Source: Flavobacteriaceae bacterium UBA3611 (lineage in GTDB: Bacteria > Bacteroidota > Bacteroidia > Flavobacteriales > Flavobacteriaceae). Taken from it: a stretch of DNA of 64,000 bases. The notes beneath the pieces are model-generated. The model was not told the origin of the DNA. It ran no database searches and saw only the letters and a program-made list of their open reading frames with translations. Positions 8,591-18,101 of the stretch are shown in pieces (within the stretch, counting starts at the first letter, position 1; each line of letters starts with the position of its first letter). A program made the position numbers and the translations under genes. Location: contig DFLU01000007.1 in the NCBI GenBank assembly GCA_002375495.1, positions 205,469 through 269,468 of the forward strand, given 5' to 3'.

Positions 8591-9394
8591 ATGAAGGAAC
8601 TTATTGTTCGAACCATTTCGGGACTACTGTATGCCGCAATCATCATCTTCTCGATGTACACCTCACACGAATGGTTCATGGTACTCTTCCTTATCCTGGG
8701 CACAATTACCCTCTCTGAATTTTTAAAATTAGTACACCTTCGCAGTTACCTAGCATACGCCTTATTGTTGGCTGCCCTCTATTTTTTGAGTTATGAAATT
8801 TTTGATGATAACGCCGTGTACCTTTACCTGATACTCGCCTGTTTTGTCAACCTGTTTTTACTGAAAGATGTATTGTGGACTTCCAAAATCCCCATGTTTG
8901 AAAAAAAGAAATACATCGTAGTTATATTCTATGTAATTAGCGGATTTGTATTCTTGACACTCATCCCCTTTCAGCAGGAAGAATTCTTACCCCGTCTCAT
9001 CATAGGTGTGTTCTTATTGGTATGGAGTAACGACAGCGCCGCGTATATGGTAGGTAAAAACTTCGGAAAGCGTAAATTATTAGAACGCATTTCGCCAAAG
9101 AAAACAGTAGAAGGATTTTTGGGAGGCATTGGCGGTTCTCTTTTGGCAGCTTTTATTATCTTTAAGTTCACAGAATTTTATCCATTGTGGGTATGGCTTT
9201 GTTTAGCGCTCATTGCCTCTGTATTTGGAACCATTGGTGACCTGATTCAGTCAAAATTTAAACGCCAAGCAGGCGTAAAAGATAGTGGAAATTTGATGCC
9301 GGGACACGGCGGACTCTATGACCGGCTAGACAGCATTATGTATGCGAGTCCGTTTATTTATGCATTTTTATTAATTGTAGCGTATGTTTCATAA
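8591..9394 (+). CDS. cdsA: Phosphatidate cytidylyltransferase
   Basis: 267-aa polytopic membrane enzyme that makes CDP-diacylglycerol from phosphatidate and CTP. About seven to eight hydrophobic segments are visible. The family signature is near the C-terminus: GTIGDLIQSKFKR...KDSGNLMPGHGGLYDRLDS, with the conserved acidic and basic residues; SPKKTVEGFLGG is the preceding conserved loop. Its 3' end overlaps psd by 11 bp, which places two successive phospholipid-headgroup enzymes in one operon. Confidence 0.95.
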   Translation: MKELIVRTISGLLYAAIIIFSMYTSHEWFMVLFLILGTITLSEFLKLVHLRSYLAYALLLAALYFLSYEIFDDNAVYLYLILACFVNLFLLKDVLWTSKIPMFEKKKYIVVIFYVISGFVFLTLIPFQQEEFLPRLIIGVFLLVWSNDSAAYMVGKNFGKRKLLERISPKKTVEGFLGGIGGSLLAAFIIFKFTEFYPLWVWLCLALIASVFGTIGDLIQSKFKRQAGVKDSGNLMPGHGGLYDRLDSIMYASPFIYAFLLIVAYVS

Positions 9395-10034
9395 GGAAGG
9401 AACGAAAATAATATTCTTTACACTGGCCATTGTGGTGCTGCTCAGTTTGGTGGTAAACCATTTTGTTGGAAACTCCCTCGTTCGCGGCGGGCTGATACTT
9501 ACATTGGTTGTGTTCCTGATTTTGATTCTTCAATTTTTCCGAAATCCGCGACGTAAATTTTTAACCAGTACCGAGCAAGTGTTGTCACCGGTAGACGGAA
9601 AAGTAGTGGTGATAGAAGAAGTATTCGAAAAAGAATATTTTAAAGACAAGCGTTTGCAGATATCTGTATTTATGTCGCCTCTAAACGTACATGTAACAAG
9701 ATATCCCGTGGGTGGAGAAATTGTGTATAGCAAATACCATCCCGGCAAATACTTGGTGGCTTGGCACCCAAAATCGAGTGAAGAAAATGAACGCACCACA
9801 GTAGTGGTAAAATCAGATCAATTTGGCGATGTATTGCACAGGCAAATAGCCGGCGCTTTGGCAAAACGCATTGTAAATTATGCCGAAGAAGGAGCTGTGG
9901 CCGAGCAAACTGCCGATAGTGGCTTTATAAAATTTGGATCACGGGTAGATGTCTATCTTCCTGTAGGAACCAAAGTAAATGTAACATTAAACCAAAAGGT
10001 AAAAGGAGGAATTACCGTTCTAGCAGAAAAATAA
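9384..10034 (+). CDS. psd: Phosphatidylserine decarboxylase (short, PSD-A type)
   Basis: 216-aa membrane-associated enzyme converting phosphatidylserine to phosphatidylethanolamine. Two N-terminal hydrophobic helices (about 8-45) are followed by RNPRRK and VLSPVDGKVV. SVFMSPLNVHVTRYPVGG is the conserved core. FGSRVDVYLP near the C-terminus holds the Gly-Ser pair where the pro-enzyme is expected to cleave itself to form the pyruvoyl cofactor. Length matches the short family. It overlaps cdsA at its 5' end and lies 4 bp from the acyl-CoA-binding protein gene. Confidence 0.93.
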   Translation: MFHKEGTKIIFFTLAIVVLLSLVVNHFVGNSLVRGGLILTLVVFLILILQFFRNPRRKFLTSTEQVLSPVDGKVVVIEEVFEKEYFKDKRLQISVFMSPLNVHVTRYPVGGEIVYSKYHPGKYLVAWHPKSSEENERTTVVVKSDQFGDVLHRQIAGALAKRIVNYAEEGAVAEQTADSGFIKFGSRVDVYLPVGTKVNVTLNQKVKGGITVLAEK

Positions 10035-10038
10035 GCAG

Positions 10039-10305
10039 ATGACCAATAAAGCGCTCGATATTGCCTTTCAGAAAGCAGTACAAAGTATAAACGAGCACAC
10101 CGAGCCCTTCCCCGCAGATGTGTTGTTACGCCTCTACGCCTACTACAAACGAGCCACCAATAGCGAGGGAAGACCCAGTGGTGGCAACCCCCTAATCAGT
10201 GCTTTTAAAACAAACGCACTCTTTCAAAATCGGGATATGACCCAAGATGAAGCAAAACAAGCTTACATTGATGCGGTAAACCAGTATTTTTTGTATCGGA
10301 AATAG
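10039..10305 (+). CDS. Acyl-CoA-binding protein
   Basis: 88-aa cytosolic four-helix ACBP-family protein that would bind long-chain acyl-CoA thioesters. The ACBP signature appears as LLRLYAYYKRAT (about 32-43), with NPLISAFKTNALFQNRD in place of the usual W-containing loop and AKQAYIDAVNQY as the last helix. It is the third gene of the cdsA-psd run (4-bp gap), so a role in feeding acyl chains to lipid synthesis is a reasonable inference. It ends 10 bp from the convergent valS gene. Confidence 0.85.
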   Translation: MTNKALDIAFQKAVQSINEHTEPFPADVLLRLYAYYKRATNSEGRPSGGNPLISAFKTNALFQNRDMTQDEAKQAYIDAVNQYFLYRK

Positions 10306-10315
10306 CGAGGAAAAA

Positions 10316-12946
10316 CTACTGCAACCCCTTTAAACTTGCCTTAATCGTTTCAATTTTTGCCAACGCATCGGCTTCTTTTTGCTTTTCCATAGCCACTACC
10401 TTTTCAGGAGCACCTGCCACAAAACGTTCGTTGCCCAATTTTTTCTGAACACTTTTTAAGAATCCTTCGGTGTATTTTAGTTCTTCGGAAAGTTTAGCAA
10501 TTTCTTCTTCTACGTTAATCGCACCAGCTATGGGCACAAAGTATTCATTCGACTTCACTCGGAAAGTGAGCGCTCCCTCTACCGCTTCAGAAACATAATT
10601 CAATGTCGAAATATTCCCCAATTTGGTAATAACTGCATCAAAATGGTCTGTTCCCCTTTCATTGTTGATGACAGAAAGTTCAATCGCATCTTTAAAAGAG
10701 ATGTTTTTCTGTTTCCGAATGGTACGAATACCCGAAATCACCTCAGCGGCAAATTCGAATTGCTTGTTCAGCTTTTCATCAAAAGCTTCAGTCTTGGGCC
10801 ATTCGGCCACAATCAGTGCCTCTTCAGGAGAACGTTTCGCAATATGCTGCCAGATTTCTTCTGAAATGAATGGCACAAACGGATGCAATACTTTCAAATT
10901 ATCTTCCAAAATTGAAATCACCGCAGCGTAGGTTTCCGAAGCTATTGGTTTCCCGTATTCGGGTTTCACCATTTCTAGCAACCAAGAGCAAAAGTCGTCC
11001 CATATCAATTTGTAAGTAGCCATCAGGGCATCGCTAATTCGATATTTGCTATAATGGTCTTCAATCTCTGCCAATGTTTTCTGAAATTTACTTCGGTACC
11101 ACTGAAGTGCAATAGTTGCAGCTTCGGTAGATTTTTCAGTCTCAGAAACTTCCCATCCATCTATCAACCGATAGGCATTCCAAATTTTATTTACGAAGCC
11201 ACTCCCCTGCTTACACAGGTCTTCATCGAACATCAAATCGTTTCCAGCAGGTGAACTTAGCAACATCCCTACACGAACTCCATCTGCCCCGTACTGATCC
11301 ATTAAACCAATCGGATCGGGAGAATTCCCCAGGCTTTTGCTCATCTTACGACGTTGCTTGTCACGAACAATCCCTGTGAGATACACATTCGTAAATGGTT
11401 TTTCATCACGGTACTCATACCCAGCAATAATCATTCGGGCTACCCAGAAAAACAAAATTTCAGGTGCCGTTACCAAATCGTTGGTCGGGTAATAATAATT
11501 TATCTCCTCGTTATCTGGCTCTAAGATGCCGTTAAACACACTTATGGGCCACAACCAAGACGAAAACCAAGTATCTAATGCATCTGGGTCTTGACGTAAG
11601 TCGGCAGCCTGTAGTTGGCCGTTGTCAGTTTTATTTTTTGCTAATGCTAACGCTTCCTCAATCGTTTCAGCTACCACAAAATCTTCTTTCCCATCGCCAT
11701 AGAAATAAGCCGGAATTTGTTGTCCCCACCATAATTGTCGTGAAATATTCCAATCGCGAACATTTTCCATCCAGTGGCGGTAGGTATTTACAAACTTTTC
11801 AGGAACCAAATTTACGTCCTTTTCGAGCACAGCATCTAACGCTGGTTGCGCCAGGTCTTTCATTTTCAAAAACCATTGGTCGCTTAATTTAGGTTCAATC
11901 ACCGCACCTGTACGTTCACTCGTTCCAATTTTATTGGTGTGTTGTTCGGTTTTTGCCAATACGCCCATTTCGGTAAGCTCTGCAACGATTTCCTTGCGGG
12001 TTGCGAAACGGTCTTTTCCTTCATAATGCATTCCGAAACTATTCAGCGTAGCATCGTCGTTAAAAATATCGATTACTTCCAAGCTGTGTTTGTCTCCAAG
12101 CACCTTATCATTTTCATCATGGGCAGGGGTTACTTTTAGGCAACCTGTACCAAATTCCATGTCTACATATTCGTCTTCAATAATGGGTATTACGCGGTTA
12201 CAGATAGGCACTATTGCTTTTTTCCCTTTTAGGTGGGCAAATCGTTCATCATTGGGGTTAATACAAATAGCGGTATCGCCCAAGATAGTTTCTGGTCGTG
12301 TGGTTGCAATGGTTAAAAATTCGTCAGATCCTTCAATGGCGTAGTTCAAATAGTACAAACTACCCTGTTTTTCAACGTAATTTACCTCTTCATCGCTCAG
12401 GGTCGTTTTTGCTTGTGGATCCCAATTAACCATACGATAGCCACGGTAAATCATTCCTTTGTTATAAAGGTCTACAAATACTTTTAGTACCGACTGCGAC
12501 ATGTTGTCGTCCATCGTAAACTTGGTGCGCTCCCAATCGCAAGAAGCACCCAATTTCTTAAGTTGTTCTAATATAATTCCGCCGTGCTTGTGGGTCCATT
12601 CCCACGCGTGTTTTAAAAATTCTTCTCGGGTGAGATCTTCTTTATGAATGCCTTCAGCCTTGAGTTTTGCTACTACTTTTGCTTCCGTAGCAATAGAGGC
12701 ATGGTCTGTACCGGGCACCCAACAGGCGTTATAGCCCTTTAAACGTGCGCGACGAATAAGAACATCTTGTATGGTATTATTTAACATATGGCCCATATGC
12801 AGCACCCCAGTCACATTAGGTGGCGGGATTACGACGGTGTACGGCTCTTTTTCGTTCACTTCTGAATGAAAATACCCCTGCTCCATCCAGTAGCTATACC
12901 ATTTATCTTCAACAGATTGGGCATCATATTTTGCTGCTAGTGCCAT
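10316..12946 (-). CDS. valS: Valine--tRNA ligase
   Basis: 876-aa class I aminoacyl-tRNA synthetase that charges tRNA-Val and edits mischarged threonine. HIGH motif as HMGH within [15 protein letters not shown] (about 42-56). The editing domain contains [13 protein letters not shown], and KMSKS lies near residue 535 ([14 protein letters not shown]). Then come the anticodon-binding helical domain and a C-terminal coiled-coil arm ([24 protein letters not shown]). Length is normal. It is a single gene with its own promoter and is convergent with the ACBP gene. Confidence 0.97.
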   Translation of the reverse strand: MALAAKYDAQSVEDKWYSYWMEQGYFHSEVNEKEPYTVVIPPPNVTGVLHMGHMLNNTIQDVLIRRARLKGYNACWVPGTDHASIATEAKVVAKLKAEGIHKEDLTREEFLKHAWEWTHKHGGIILEQLKKLGASCDWERTKFTMDDNMSQSVLKVFVDLYNKGMIYRGYRMVNWDPQAKTTLSDEEVNYVEKQGSLYYLNYAIEGSDEFLTIATTRPETILGDTAICINPNDERFAHLKGKKAIVPICNRVIPIIEDEYVDMEFGTGCLKVTPAHDENDKVLGDKHSLEVIDIFNDDATLNSFGMHYEGKDRFATRKEIVAELTEMGVLAKTEQHTNKIGTSERTGAVIEPKLSDQWFLKMKDLAQPALDAVLEKDVNLVPEKFVNTYRHWMENVRDWNISRQLWWGQQIPAYFYGDGKEDFVVAETIEEALALAKNKTDNGQLQAADLRQDPDALDTWFSSWLWPISVFNGILEPDNEEINYYYPTNDLVTAPEILFFWVARMIIAGYEYRDEKPFTNVYLTGIVRDKQRRKMSKSLGNSPDPIGLMDQYGADGVRVGMLLSSPAGNDLMFDEDLCKQGSGFVNKIWNAYRLIDGWEVSETEKSTEAATIALQWYRSKFQKTLAEIEDHYSKYRISDALMATYKLIWDDFCSWLLEMVKPEYGKPIASETYAAVISILEDNLKVLHPFVPFISEEIWQHIAKRSPEEALIVAEWPKTEAFDEKLNKQFEFAAEVISGIRTIRKQKNISFKDAIELSVINNERGTDHFDAVITKLGNISTLNYVSEAVEGALTFRVKSNEYFVPIAGAINVEEEIAKLSEELKYTEGFLKSVQKKLGNERFVAGAPEKVVAMEKQKEADALAKIETIKASLKGLQ

Positions 12947-12975
12947 AGTTTGGTCTAATTTTTGAAATAAGGGTA

Positions 12976-12983
12976 CAAAAGTA
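12976..12983 (-). promoter_or_regulatory. -7 box of valS
   Basis: On the minus strand TACTTTTG lies 29 nt before the valS ATG. No T-box or other leader structure is evident in the short leader. Confidence 0.5.
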
Positions 12984-13019
12984 GGTATTATTGGCCTATT
13001 ATGAAATCACTTAATTGAA

Positions 13020-13027
13020 TAACTTTG
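13020..13027 (+). promoter_or_regulatory. -7 box of the DUF1573 gene
   Basis: TAACTTTG, 54 nt before the ATG at 13082. It supports that ATG over the in-frame TTG at 13025, which lies inside the box. Confidence 0.5.
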
Positions 13028-13081
13028 TTTGCAGGAAATGTAACAAATGCCTACATTAGCCTGACCAAAATCTTAGAAATT

Positions 13082-13471
13082 ATGAAAAAATTATTGTTAA
13101 TAGCTGTGGTGCTATGTGCAGGATTTACGATGAACGCACAGGCAAAATTTAAGTTTAAAACAGAAACCATAGACTATGGTAAAGTAGCGAAAGGAAGCGA
13201 CGGAGTGCGTGTATTTGAGTTTACAAATGTGGGTGATCAACCTTTGGTAGTTACCGATGTAAAATCTAGTTGTGGTTGTACAATCCCAAAGAAACCTAAA
13301 GGACCTGTAGCTCCAGGAGCAACAGGAGAAATTGAAGTTAAATATGATACTGAAAATAAAGTAGGGCCTATTAGAAAAACCATTACGGTATATTCTAATG
13401 CCGACGAACCTGTAAAAGCACTAAAAATTAAAGGCGAAGTATTGCCAGAAGGACAAAGTGTGATGCAGTAA
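13082..13471 (+). CDS. DUF1573 exported protein
   Basis: 129-aa protein with a signal peptide (MKKLLLIAVVLCAGFTMNAQA) and one DUF1573 domain filling the rest. The family core is KFKTETIDYGKVAKGSDGVRVF followed by KSSCGCTIP with the conserved CGC cysteines, then PGATGEIEVKYDT and a final strand with KALKIKGEV. The fold is immunoglobulin/MSP-like; the function is unknown. The gene is a single unit with its own promoter and terminator. Confidence 0.85.
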   Translation: MKKLLLIAVVLCAGFTMNAQAKFKFKTETIDYGKVAKGSDGVRVFEFTNVGDQPLVVTDVKSSCGCTIPKKPKGPVAPGATGEIEVKYDTENKVGPIRKTITVYSNADEPVKALKIKGEVLPEGQSVMQ

Positions 13472-13493
13472 ACTACTACTTAAAACTAAATTG

Positions 13494-13524
13494 AAAAGCC
13501 AATTCTTAGGGATTGGCTTTTTTT
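13494..13524 (+). terminator. Terminator of the DUF1573 gene
   Basis: Stem AAAAGCCAAT (13494-13503) / ATTGGCTTTT (13512-13521) with an 8-nt loop, followed by T's to 13524. It can also serve the convergent aspartyl-protease gene, whose stop codon overlaps the T-run. Confidence 0.85.
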
Positions 13525-14875
13525 ATATCACTTTTTGAAGTACAAATTTCTTTTTTTGCCGTTGGCCATTCCGCTCTATTAAAAAATGGATGGTTTTACC
13601 TGCTTTCGAACTAAACAACGCAGAAAGCTCATACAACTTGTATTTATAGGCAGGTTTGCCATTTACCTCAAGTACGGTATCCCCTTTTAAAATACCTGCC
13701 AAGGCAGCTGGCGATTCATCTCGCAGTTCTGCTACAATAATTCGGGGTGCCAGAAAAAATTTATAGGCAGCATTCACAGGTAGGGTAATAGACACATTGT
13801 TCTGCTCGCTCCTATCTAAGTTCATAGAGCCCGACTTATAATCCTGGACATCTTTTACCGTAACGGTACCATCGTGCGCCAAAACCACACCCGACATATT
13901 GTAATAAAAAGGTTTTTTAAAATTACTGTTTTTCTTGAGGTACATTTTTTGGTTGCGATAATCCATATACACCGTAAAACGTTTTAATAGGGCCGCTCCC
14001 AAGCTTCCGTCGCGATGTCTAAAAAAGGCAATATTTTGTAAGGCATTTTTATCAGGAAAAGAGGTAGTCACATCATTTAGCACATAATCTCCAATCTGGA
14101 TTTCACCAATTTTCGAGCGTTTTCCAAAAATACTGCCGCTAAGCCCTAACCCTAAATAGTCTTGAAAGTAGTTTTTAGGAGTTTCCCTTGTATAACCGTT
14201 ATTTCGAAACAACCAAAGTGCATCGCTAGAGCCAGAATCGATTAAAAGCAACACGTTTTTAAGACCGAGTGCTTCGGAAATTTTCACATTTATAAATGGT
14301 TTATTCGAAGCAAAACTGAGATCAAATTCTTTACAGTTCCTACAGGGTTTCTTTGTAAATCGATCGGGGTTATATATGGTGAGTACTTTTGATATATAGT
14401 CGGTTTTTACAACAAAACTCTTGAAAAAATCATACCCCAAAATTCCATGTACCGGCACACCCATTCGAGGTGAAAAATTTAGGGATTCATCAAAAACCAC
14501 AAACAGCGTATGGCTTTTGTCGACAGCCTTCCCCACTTTCAGCATATTGTGGTCGCTCTTCAAGGCTTCAATACTGCCCCCTTGCCCCAATCCACGTATT
14601 TTCTTCGGAACGGCGTTTTGAAGTTCCAACGAGTCGTTTTCAGCAACACTAAAAAGCAATGAAGTTTCTACGCCCGTGTCTAACAAAAATGAAAGCCGGG
14701 TACCGTTTAGCTCTACCGGAACAATCACCAAATTGTTCACCAACTCAAACTTAATGCGATCTCTTTTTACATTTTCGGGCAGCACAAAGCCTTCTTGGGC
14801 AAAACCCATAGAATTTGCAAAAAGGAGGGTTGCAACAGTGATGAATAAAATTAATTTCCTACTTCCGAAAAGCAT
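13523..14875 (-). CDS. Retropepsin-like aspartyl protease with PDZ domain
   Basis: About 450-aa exported protein. From the ATG at 14875 it begins with a signal sequence ending near ANSMGFAQ; an upstream in-frame ATG at 14911 adds 12 hydrophobic residues. Two aspartyl-protease half-motifs are present, FLLDTGVET and LLIDSGSSDALW, so a single chain carries both active-site Asp residues, unlike dimeric retroviral proteases. The last 90 residues form a PDZ domain (RDESPAALAGILKGDTVLEVNG). It is probably a periplasmic peptidase; the substrate is unknown. It is divergent from the aminotransferase gene. Confidence 0.82.
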   Translation of the reverse strand: MLFGSRKLILFITVATLLFANSMGFAQEGFVLPENVKRDRIKFELVNNLVIVPVELNGTRLSFLLDTGVETSLLFSVAENDSLELQNAVPKKIRGLGQGGSIEALKSDHNMLKVGKAVDKSHTLFVVFDESLNFSPRMGVPVHGILGYDFFKSFVVKTDYISKVLTIYNPDRFTKKPCRNCKEFDLSFASNKPFINVKISEALGLKNVLLLIDSGSSDALWLFRNNGYTRETPKNYFQDYLGLGLSGSIFGKRSKIGEIQIGDYVLNDVTTSFPDKNALQNIAFFRHRDGSLGAALLKRFTVYMDYRNQKMYLKKNSNFKKPFYYNMSGVVLAHDGTVTVKDVQDYKSGSMNLDRSEQNNVSITLPVNAAYKFFLAPRIIVAELRDESPAALAGILKGDTVLEVNGKPAYKYKLYELSALFSSKAGKTIHFLIERNGQRQKKKFVLQKVI

Positions 14876-14968
14876 ACGTATCAAGATAAAAAAAATAACG
14901 CCAACACTCATATCAATGCGTGTATTTATGGAATATATTTTGCAACTTTGTTATCTAATAACATTCTT

Positions 14969-16159
14969 ATGCCTGCAGTATCTCAAAAGGGTTCTAAAAT
15001 GCCCGAATCACCTATCAGGAAATTGGTCCCTTTTGCCGAAATGGCTTATAAAAACAAGAAAACGGTCTATCACCTCAACATTGGCCAGCCCGATATTAAA
15101 AGTCCGCAAATTGCCATGGACGCGGTGACTCACCATTCTCTTGAGATTCTTGCCTATACCCGTTCGGAAGGATCTGAACCTTATCGTGAAAAAATTGCAG
15201 CCTATTACAATCGCAATAACATCATGGTAGGCGCAAAAGACATTGTAGTAACTACTGGCGGTAGCGAGGCGCTCCTCTTTGCCATGGGTACCATTGCAGA
15301 CCAAGGTGATGAAATTATCATCCCAGAACCTTTTTACGCCAATTACAATGGCTTTGCAACGGCTAGCGGCGTAACCATTGTACCCGTGATTTCTAAAATT
15401 GAAGACAATTTTGCCTTGCCTCCTATTTTAGAATTTGAAAAACTAATCACTCCAAAAACAAAGGCAATCCTTATTTGCAACCCGGGAAACCCTACTGGAT
15501 ATTTGTACTCTAAAGAAGAATTAGAAACCTTGGCCGCAATTGTAAAGAAGCACGATTTATTTTTGATTGCAGATGAAGTGTATCGGGAATTTGTGTACGA
15601 TGGCTTAAAACACGTTTCCATTTTAGAGTTGGAAGGCATGGCACAAAACGGAATCATAATCGATTCTGTTTCCAAACGCTACAGCATGTGCGGTGCTCGT
15701 ATTGGTTGTTTGGTTTCACAAAATAACGACGTGATTAAAACTGCCCTTAAATTCGCTCAAGCACGTCTAAGTCCGCCCACGTTTGCTCAAATTGCCAGTG
15801 AGGCAGCTTTAAACACACCCCAGAGCTATTTTGATGAAGTGATTGATGAATACAAGGACCGTCGTGACACCTTGGTGACATTATTAGAAGAAATCCCAGG
15901 CGTAAAAGTAGGGCATCCCAAAGGTGCTTTTTATTGCATCGCAGAGTTACCAGTAAAAGATAGTGATGCGTTCGCCCAGTGGCTGTTAGAATCGTTTGAT
16001 GTAGATGGTGAAACCGTAATGGTTGCACCTGCTGCTGGATTCTATTCGAGTCCGGGTGTTGGAAAAAACCAAATCCGAATTGCCTATGTACTCCAGAAAG
16101 AGAGCTTGATAAAGGCTGTAAACATCCTTAAAGTTGCATTACAGGAATACAACGACTAA
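14969..16159 (+). CDS. PLP-dependent class I/II aminotransferase
   Basis: 396-aa cytosolic fold-type I aminotransferase, similar to aspartate or aromatic aminotransferases. LNIGQPDIKSP is the N-terminal substrate loop, TTGGSEALLFAMG the cofactor phosphate loop, NPGNPTGYLYS and ADEVYREF the Asn/Asp/Tyr PLP contacts, and SVSKRYSMCGARIG contains the Schiff-base lysine. The final IRIAYVL carries the substrate-carboxylate Arg. The ATG at 14969 is preferred to the TTG at 14948, which lies in a degenerate -7 box (CAACTTTG). It overlaps murB by one base (TAATG), so the two are coupled. Exact amino acid specificity is not determinable. Confidence 0.88.
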   Translation: MPAVSQKGSKMPESPIRKLVPFAEMAYKNKKTVYHLNIGQPDIKSPQIAMDAVTHHSLEILAYTRSEGSEPYREKIAAYYNRNNIMVGAKDIVVTTGGSEALLFAMGTIADQGDEIIIPEPFYANYNGFATASGVTIVPVISKIEDNFALPPILEFEKLITPKTKAILICNPGNPTGYLYSKEELETLAAIVKKHDLFLIADEVYREFVYDGLKHVSILELEGMAQNGIIIDSVSKRYSMCGARIGCLVSQNNDVIKTALKFAQARLSPPTFAQIASEAALNTPQSYFDEVIDEYKDRRDTLVTLLEEIPGVKVGHPKGAFYCIAELPVKDSDAFAQWLLESFDVDGETVMVAPAAGFYSSPGVGKNQIRIAYVLQKESLIKAVNILKVALQEYND

Positions 16160-17172
16160 TGCCTATCGAAACCAACACATCATTAAAAGCCTACAATACC
16201 TTCGGGATTGATGTAGCTGCCAATAAGTTTGTTTCTGTCAATTCTGTTGAGGAACTCAAAAAGGTACTCGCCAATCGCGGAAACGACCCTCTATTTTTAT
16301 TGGGTGGTGGCAGTAATATGCTTCTTACAAAAAACATAGAAGCGCTTGTGATTCATTTAAATCTAAAGGGCATTTCCGTACTTTCAGAAAACGAACATTC
16401 TGTACAGCTACGTGTCATGGCAGGCGAAAATTGGCATGAATTTGTCTTGTTTTGCATTAATAACAACTACGGAGGTGTAGAAAACTTATCGCTAATTCCA
16501 GGAAATGTGGGCACCGCACCTATCCAAAATATTGGAGCGTATGGTGTTGAGCTGAAAGACACCTTTGTACGTTGCGAAGCGCTTCACATCGAGACGCTTT
16601 CAGAAAAAACGTTCTCTAAAAAAGAATGCAACTTCGGGTATCGAAACTCCGTTTTCAAAAACGAATTAAAAGGAGAATATATCATCACCAGTGTTACGTT
16701 TGAACTTACAAAAACGAACCATGAATTGCACACTAGTTATGGTGCGATTCAACAGGAATTAGATCGCAAAGGAATTAACTCACCTTCCATTTCAGATATT
16801 TCCGAAGCAGTTATCGCCATACGGAAATCGAAACTACCAGACCCAACAGAACTAGGCAATAGTGGAAGCTTTTTTAAAAACCCCATCATAACTTCAGAAG
16901 CATTCCAAGCATTCCGCCTCCAATATCCTGAAGCTCCTTTTTACGAAGTGAGCCCTACAGAATTTAAGATTCCGGCAGGCTGGCTTATTGAACAAGCTGG
17001 TTTTAGGGGAAAACGATTTGGCGACGCTGGAGTGCATAAAAATCAGGCGTTGGTTTTGGTGAACCACGGAAATGCAACGGGAGAAGAAATTTGGCAGCTC
17101 GCGCTTAAAATTCAAAAAGAAGTACGCTCAAAATTTGGAATCTATATTGAACCAGAAGTAAACGTATTTTAA
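16159..17172 (+). CDS. murB: UDP-N-acetylenolpyruvoylglucosamine reductase
   Basis: 337-aa cytosolic flavoenzyme that reduces the enolpyruvyl group to make UDP-N-acetylmuramate for peptidoglycan. FAD-binding segments FLLGGGSNMLLT and LSLIPGNVGTAPIQNIGAYG are present, as is the active-site FGYRNSVFKNE (the Tyr marks a type I enzyme). The catalytic Ser lies in LGNSGSFFKNP, with a conserved Glu near the C-terminus (IEPEVNVF). Length matches type I MurB. It starts inside the aminotransferase stop codon and ends immediately next to the convergent fasciclin gene. Confidence 0.95.
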   Translation: MPIETNTSLKAYNTFGIDVAANKFVSVNSVEELKKVLANRGNDPLFLLGGGSNMLLTKNIEALVIHLNLKGISVLSENEHSVQLRVMAGENWHEFVLFCINNNYGGVENLSLIPGNVGTAPIQNIGAYGVELKDTFVRCEALHIETLSEKTFSKKECNFGYRNSVFKNELKGEYIITSVTFELTKTNHELHTSYGAIQQELDRKGINSPSISDISEAVIAIRKSKLPDPTELGNSGSFFKNPIITSEAFQAFRLQYPEAPFYEVSPTEFKIPAGWLIEQAGFRGKRFGDAGVHKNQALVLVNHGNATGEEIWQLALKIQKEVRSKFGIYIEPEVNVF

Positions 17173-17787
17173 CTACTGAAAGAACCCATCTACCAAATGA
17201 AGCACACCGTTGGTAGCCATAATATCACTTTTACCTACAATTACCGATTTGTTTGTTGCTTGGTTAGTAATCACGATGGTATCACTACGCATTGTTGCAA
17301 CCAGAGACTTTCCATCAATTGTTGTTAAGGTTACTTTCGAGTTTTTCTGAACACCCTGCACTAAATCTGAAGAGGTGACTGAGCCTTTCACGATGTGCAT
17401 GTTCAATTTTTCAACCAATTCTTCTTTTCTAGAAGGGTCATTAAACACATTCTGACCTGTGGGAACTTTATTGAACACCTCATTATTGGGAGCCAGAATA
17501 GTGTATTCTGTTTGTAAATCTTCCAACTTATCTAACATGCCTGCAGAAACCAATGAACGCGTAAAAGAATTCATGTCTTTGTTGGTCATTAACTTGGTCA
17601 TGACACCATTCATCCGGTCTTTTTGCTCTTTGGTAAGCGGCTTTTCCCGAATCTTCTTAGGAGCTTCTTTCACGACTTGCTGTTCCTTCTGCTCTTGCTG
17701 TGGCTCTTTTTCTTCCACATCATTTTTACAGGATAAAAACACAACGGTACAGGCAATTAAAAAAATAGATAGGATCTTAGATTTCAT
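17173..17787 (-). CDS. Fasciclin (FAS1) domain lipoprotein
   Basis: 204-aa predicted lipoprotein: signal with lipobox VVFLSC (about residues 15-20), then a very acidic Glu/Gln-rich linker, then one FAS1 domain from about 75. FAS1 marks are LQTEYTILAPNNEVFNKVP, the LNMHIVKG strand and the C-terminal ATNGVLHLVDGFF. FAS1 domains act in adhesion; the partner here is unknown. The stop codon begins at the base after the murB stop, so two convergent genes abut with no spacer or terminator. Confidence 0.85.
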   Translation of the reverse strand: MKSKILSIFLIACTVVFLSCKNDVEEKEPQQEQKEQQVVKEAPKKIREKPLTKEQKDRMNGVMTKLMTNKDMNSFTRSLVSAGMLDKLEDLQTEYTILAPNNEVFNKVPTGQNVFNDPSRKEELVEKLNMHIVKGSVTSSDLVQGVQKNSKVTLTTIDGKSLVATMRSDTIVITNQATNKSVIVGKSDIMATNGVLHLVDGFFQ

Positions 17788-17851
17788 GGTAGTATTTCAA
17801 TTTTGAAGGCTAAAATTAACCAAATTTTTAAGGCAACACCAAGAAAGATTG

Positions 17852-17859
17852 TATTTTTG
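17852..17859 (+). promoter_or_regulatory. -7 box before the 67-aa gene
   Basis: TATTTTTG, 17 nt before the ATG at 17877, in the gap between divergent genes. It may drive the run from the small protein through the Nramp-like gene. Confidence 0.5.
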
Positions 17860-17876
17860 CACCTAAATACGCTAGA

Positions 17877-18080
17877 ATGAAAATCGTACTTATCACCGTT
17901 GCACTTTTACTATTGGCCGTAGCAGGTATTGCTATCAAAATATGGGGTAAAAAAGATGGAGAATTTGCCGGAACCTGCGCTAGCCAAAATCCTTTTTTAA
18001 ACAAGGAAGGAGAAGCCTGCGGTTTCTGCGGCAAAACACCCGATCAATTTGCCAACTGCAAAGAAGAAACCCACTCGTAG
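17877..18080 (+). CDS. Small cysteine-rich membrane/secreted protein
   Basis: 67-aa protein: one N-terminal hydrophobic helix (residues 1-23), then a short soluble tail with four cysteines arranged as C...CGFC...C (TCASQN, ACGFCG, NCKEE). The CGFC pair resembles a thioredoxin-type or metal-binding CxxC. Similar small proteins are usually labelled membrane or secreted protein in flavobacteria; no function is known. It lies 21 bp upstream of the glycosyltransferase gene, probably in the same transcript. Confidence 0.75.
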   Translation: MKIVLITVALLLLAVAGIAIKIWGKKDGEFAGTCASQNPFLNKEGEACGFCGKTPDQFANCKEETHS

Positions 18081-18101
18081 CACTTCGCCTATCAACCGCC
18101 T

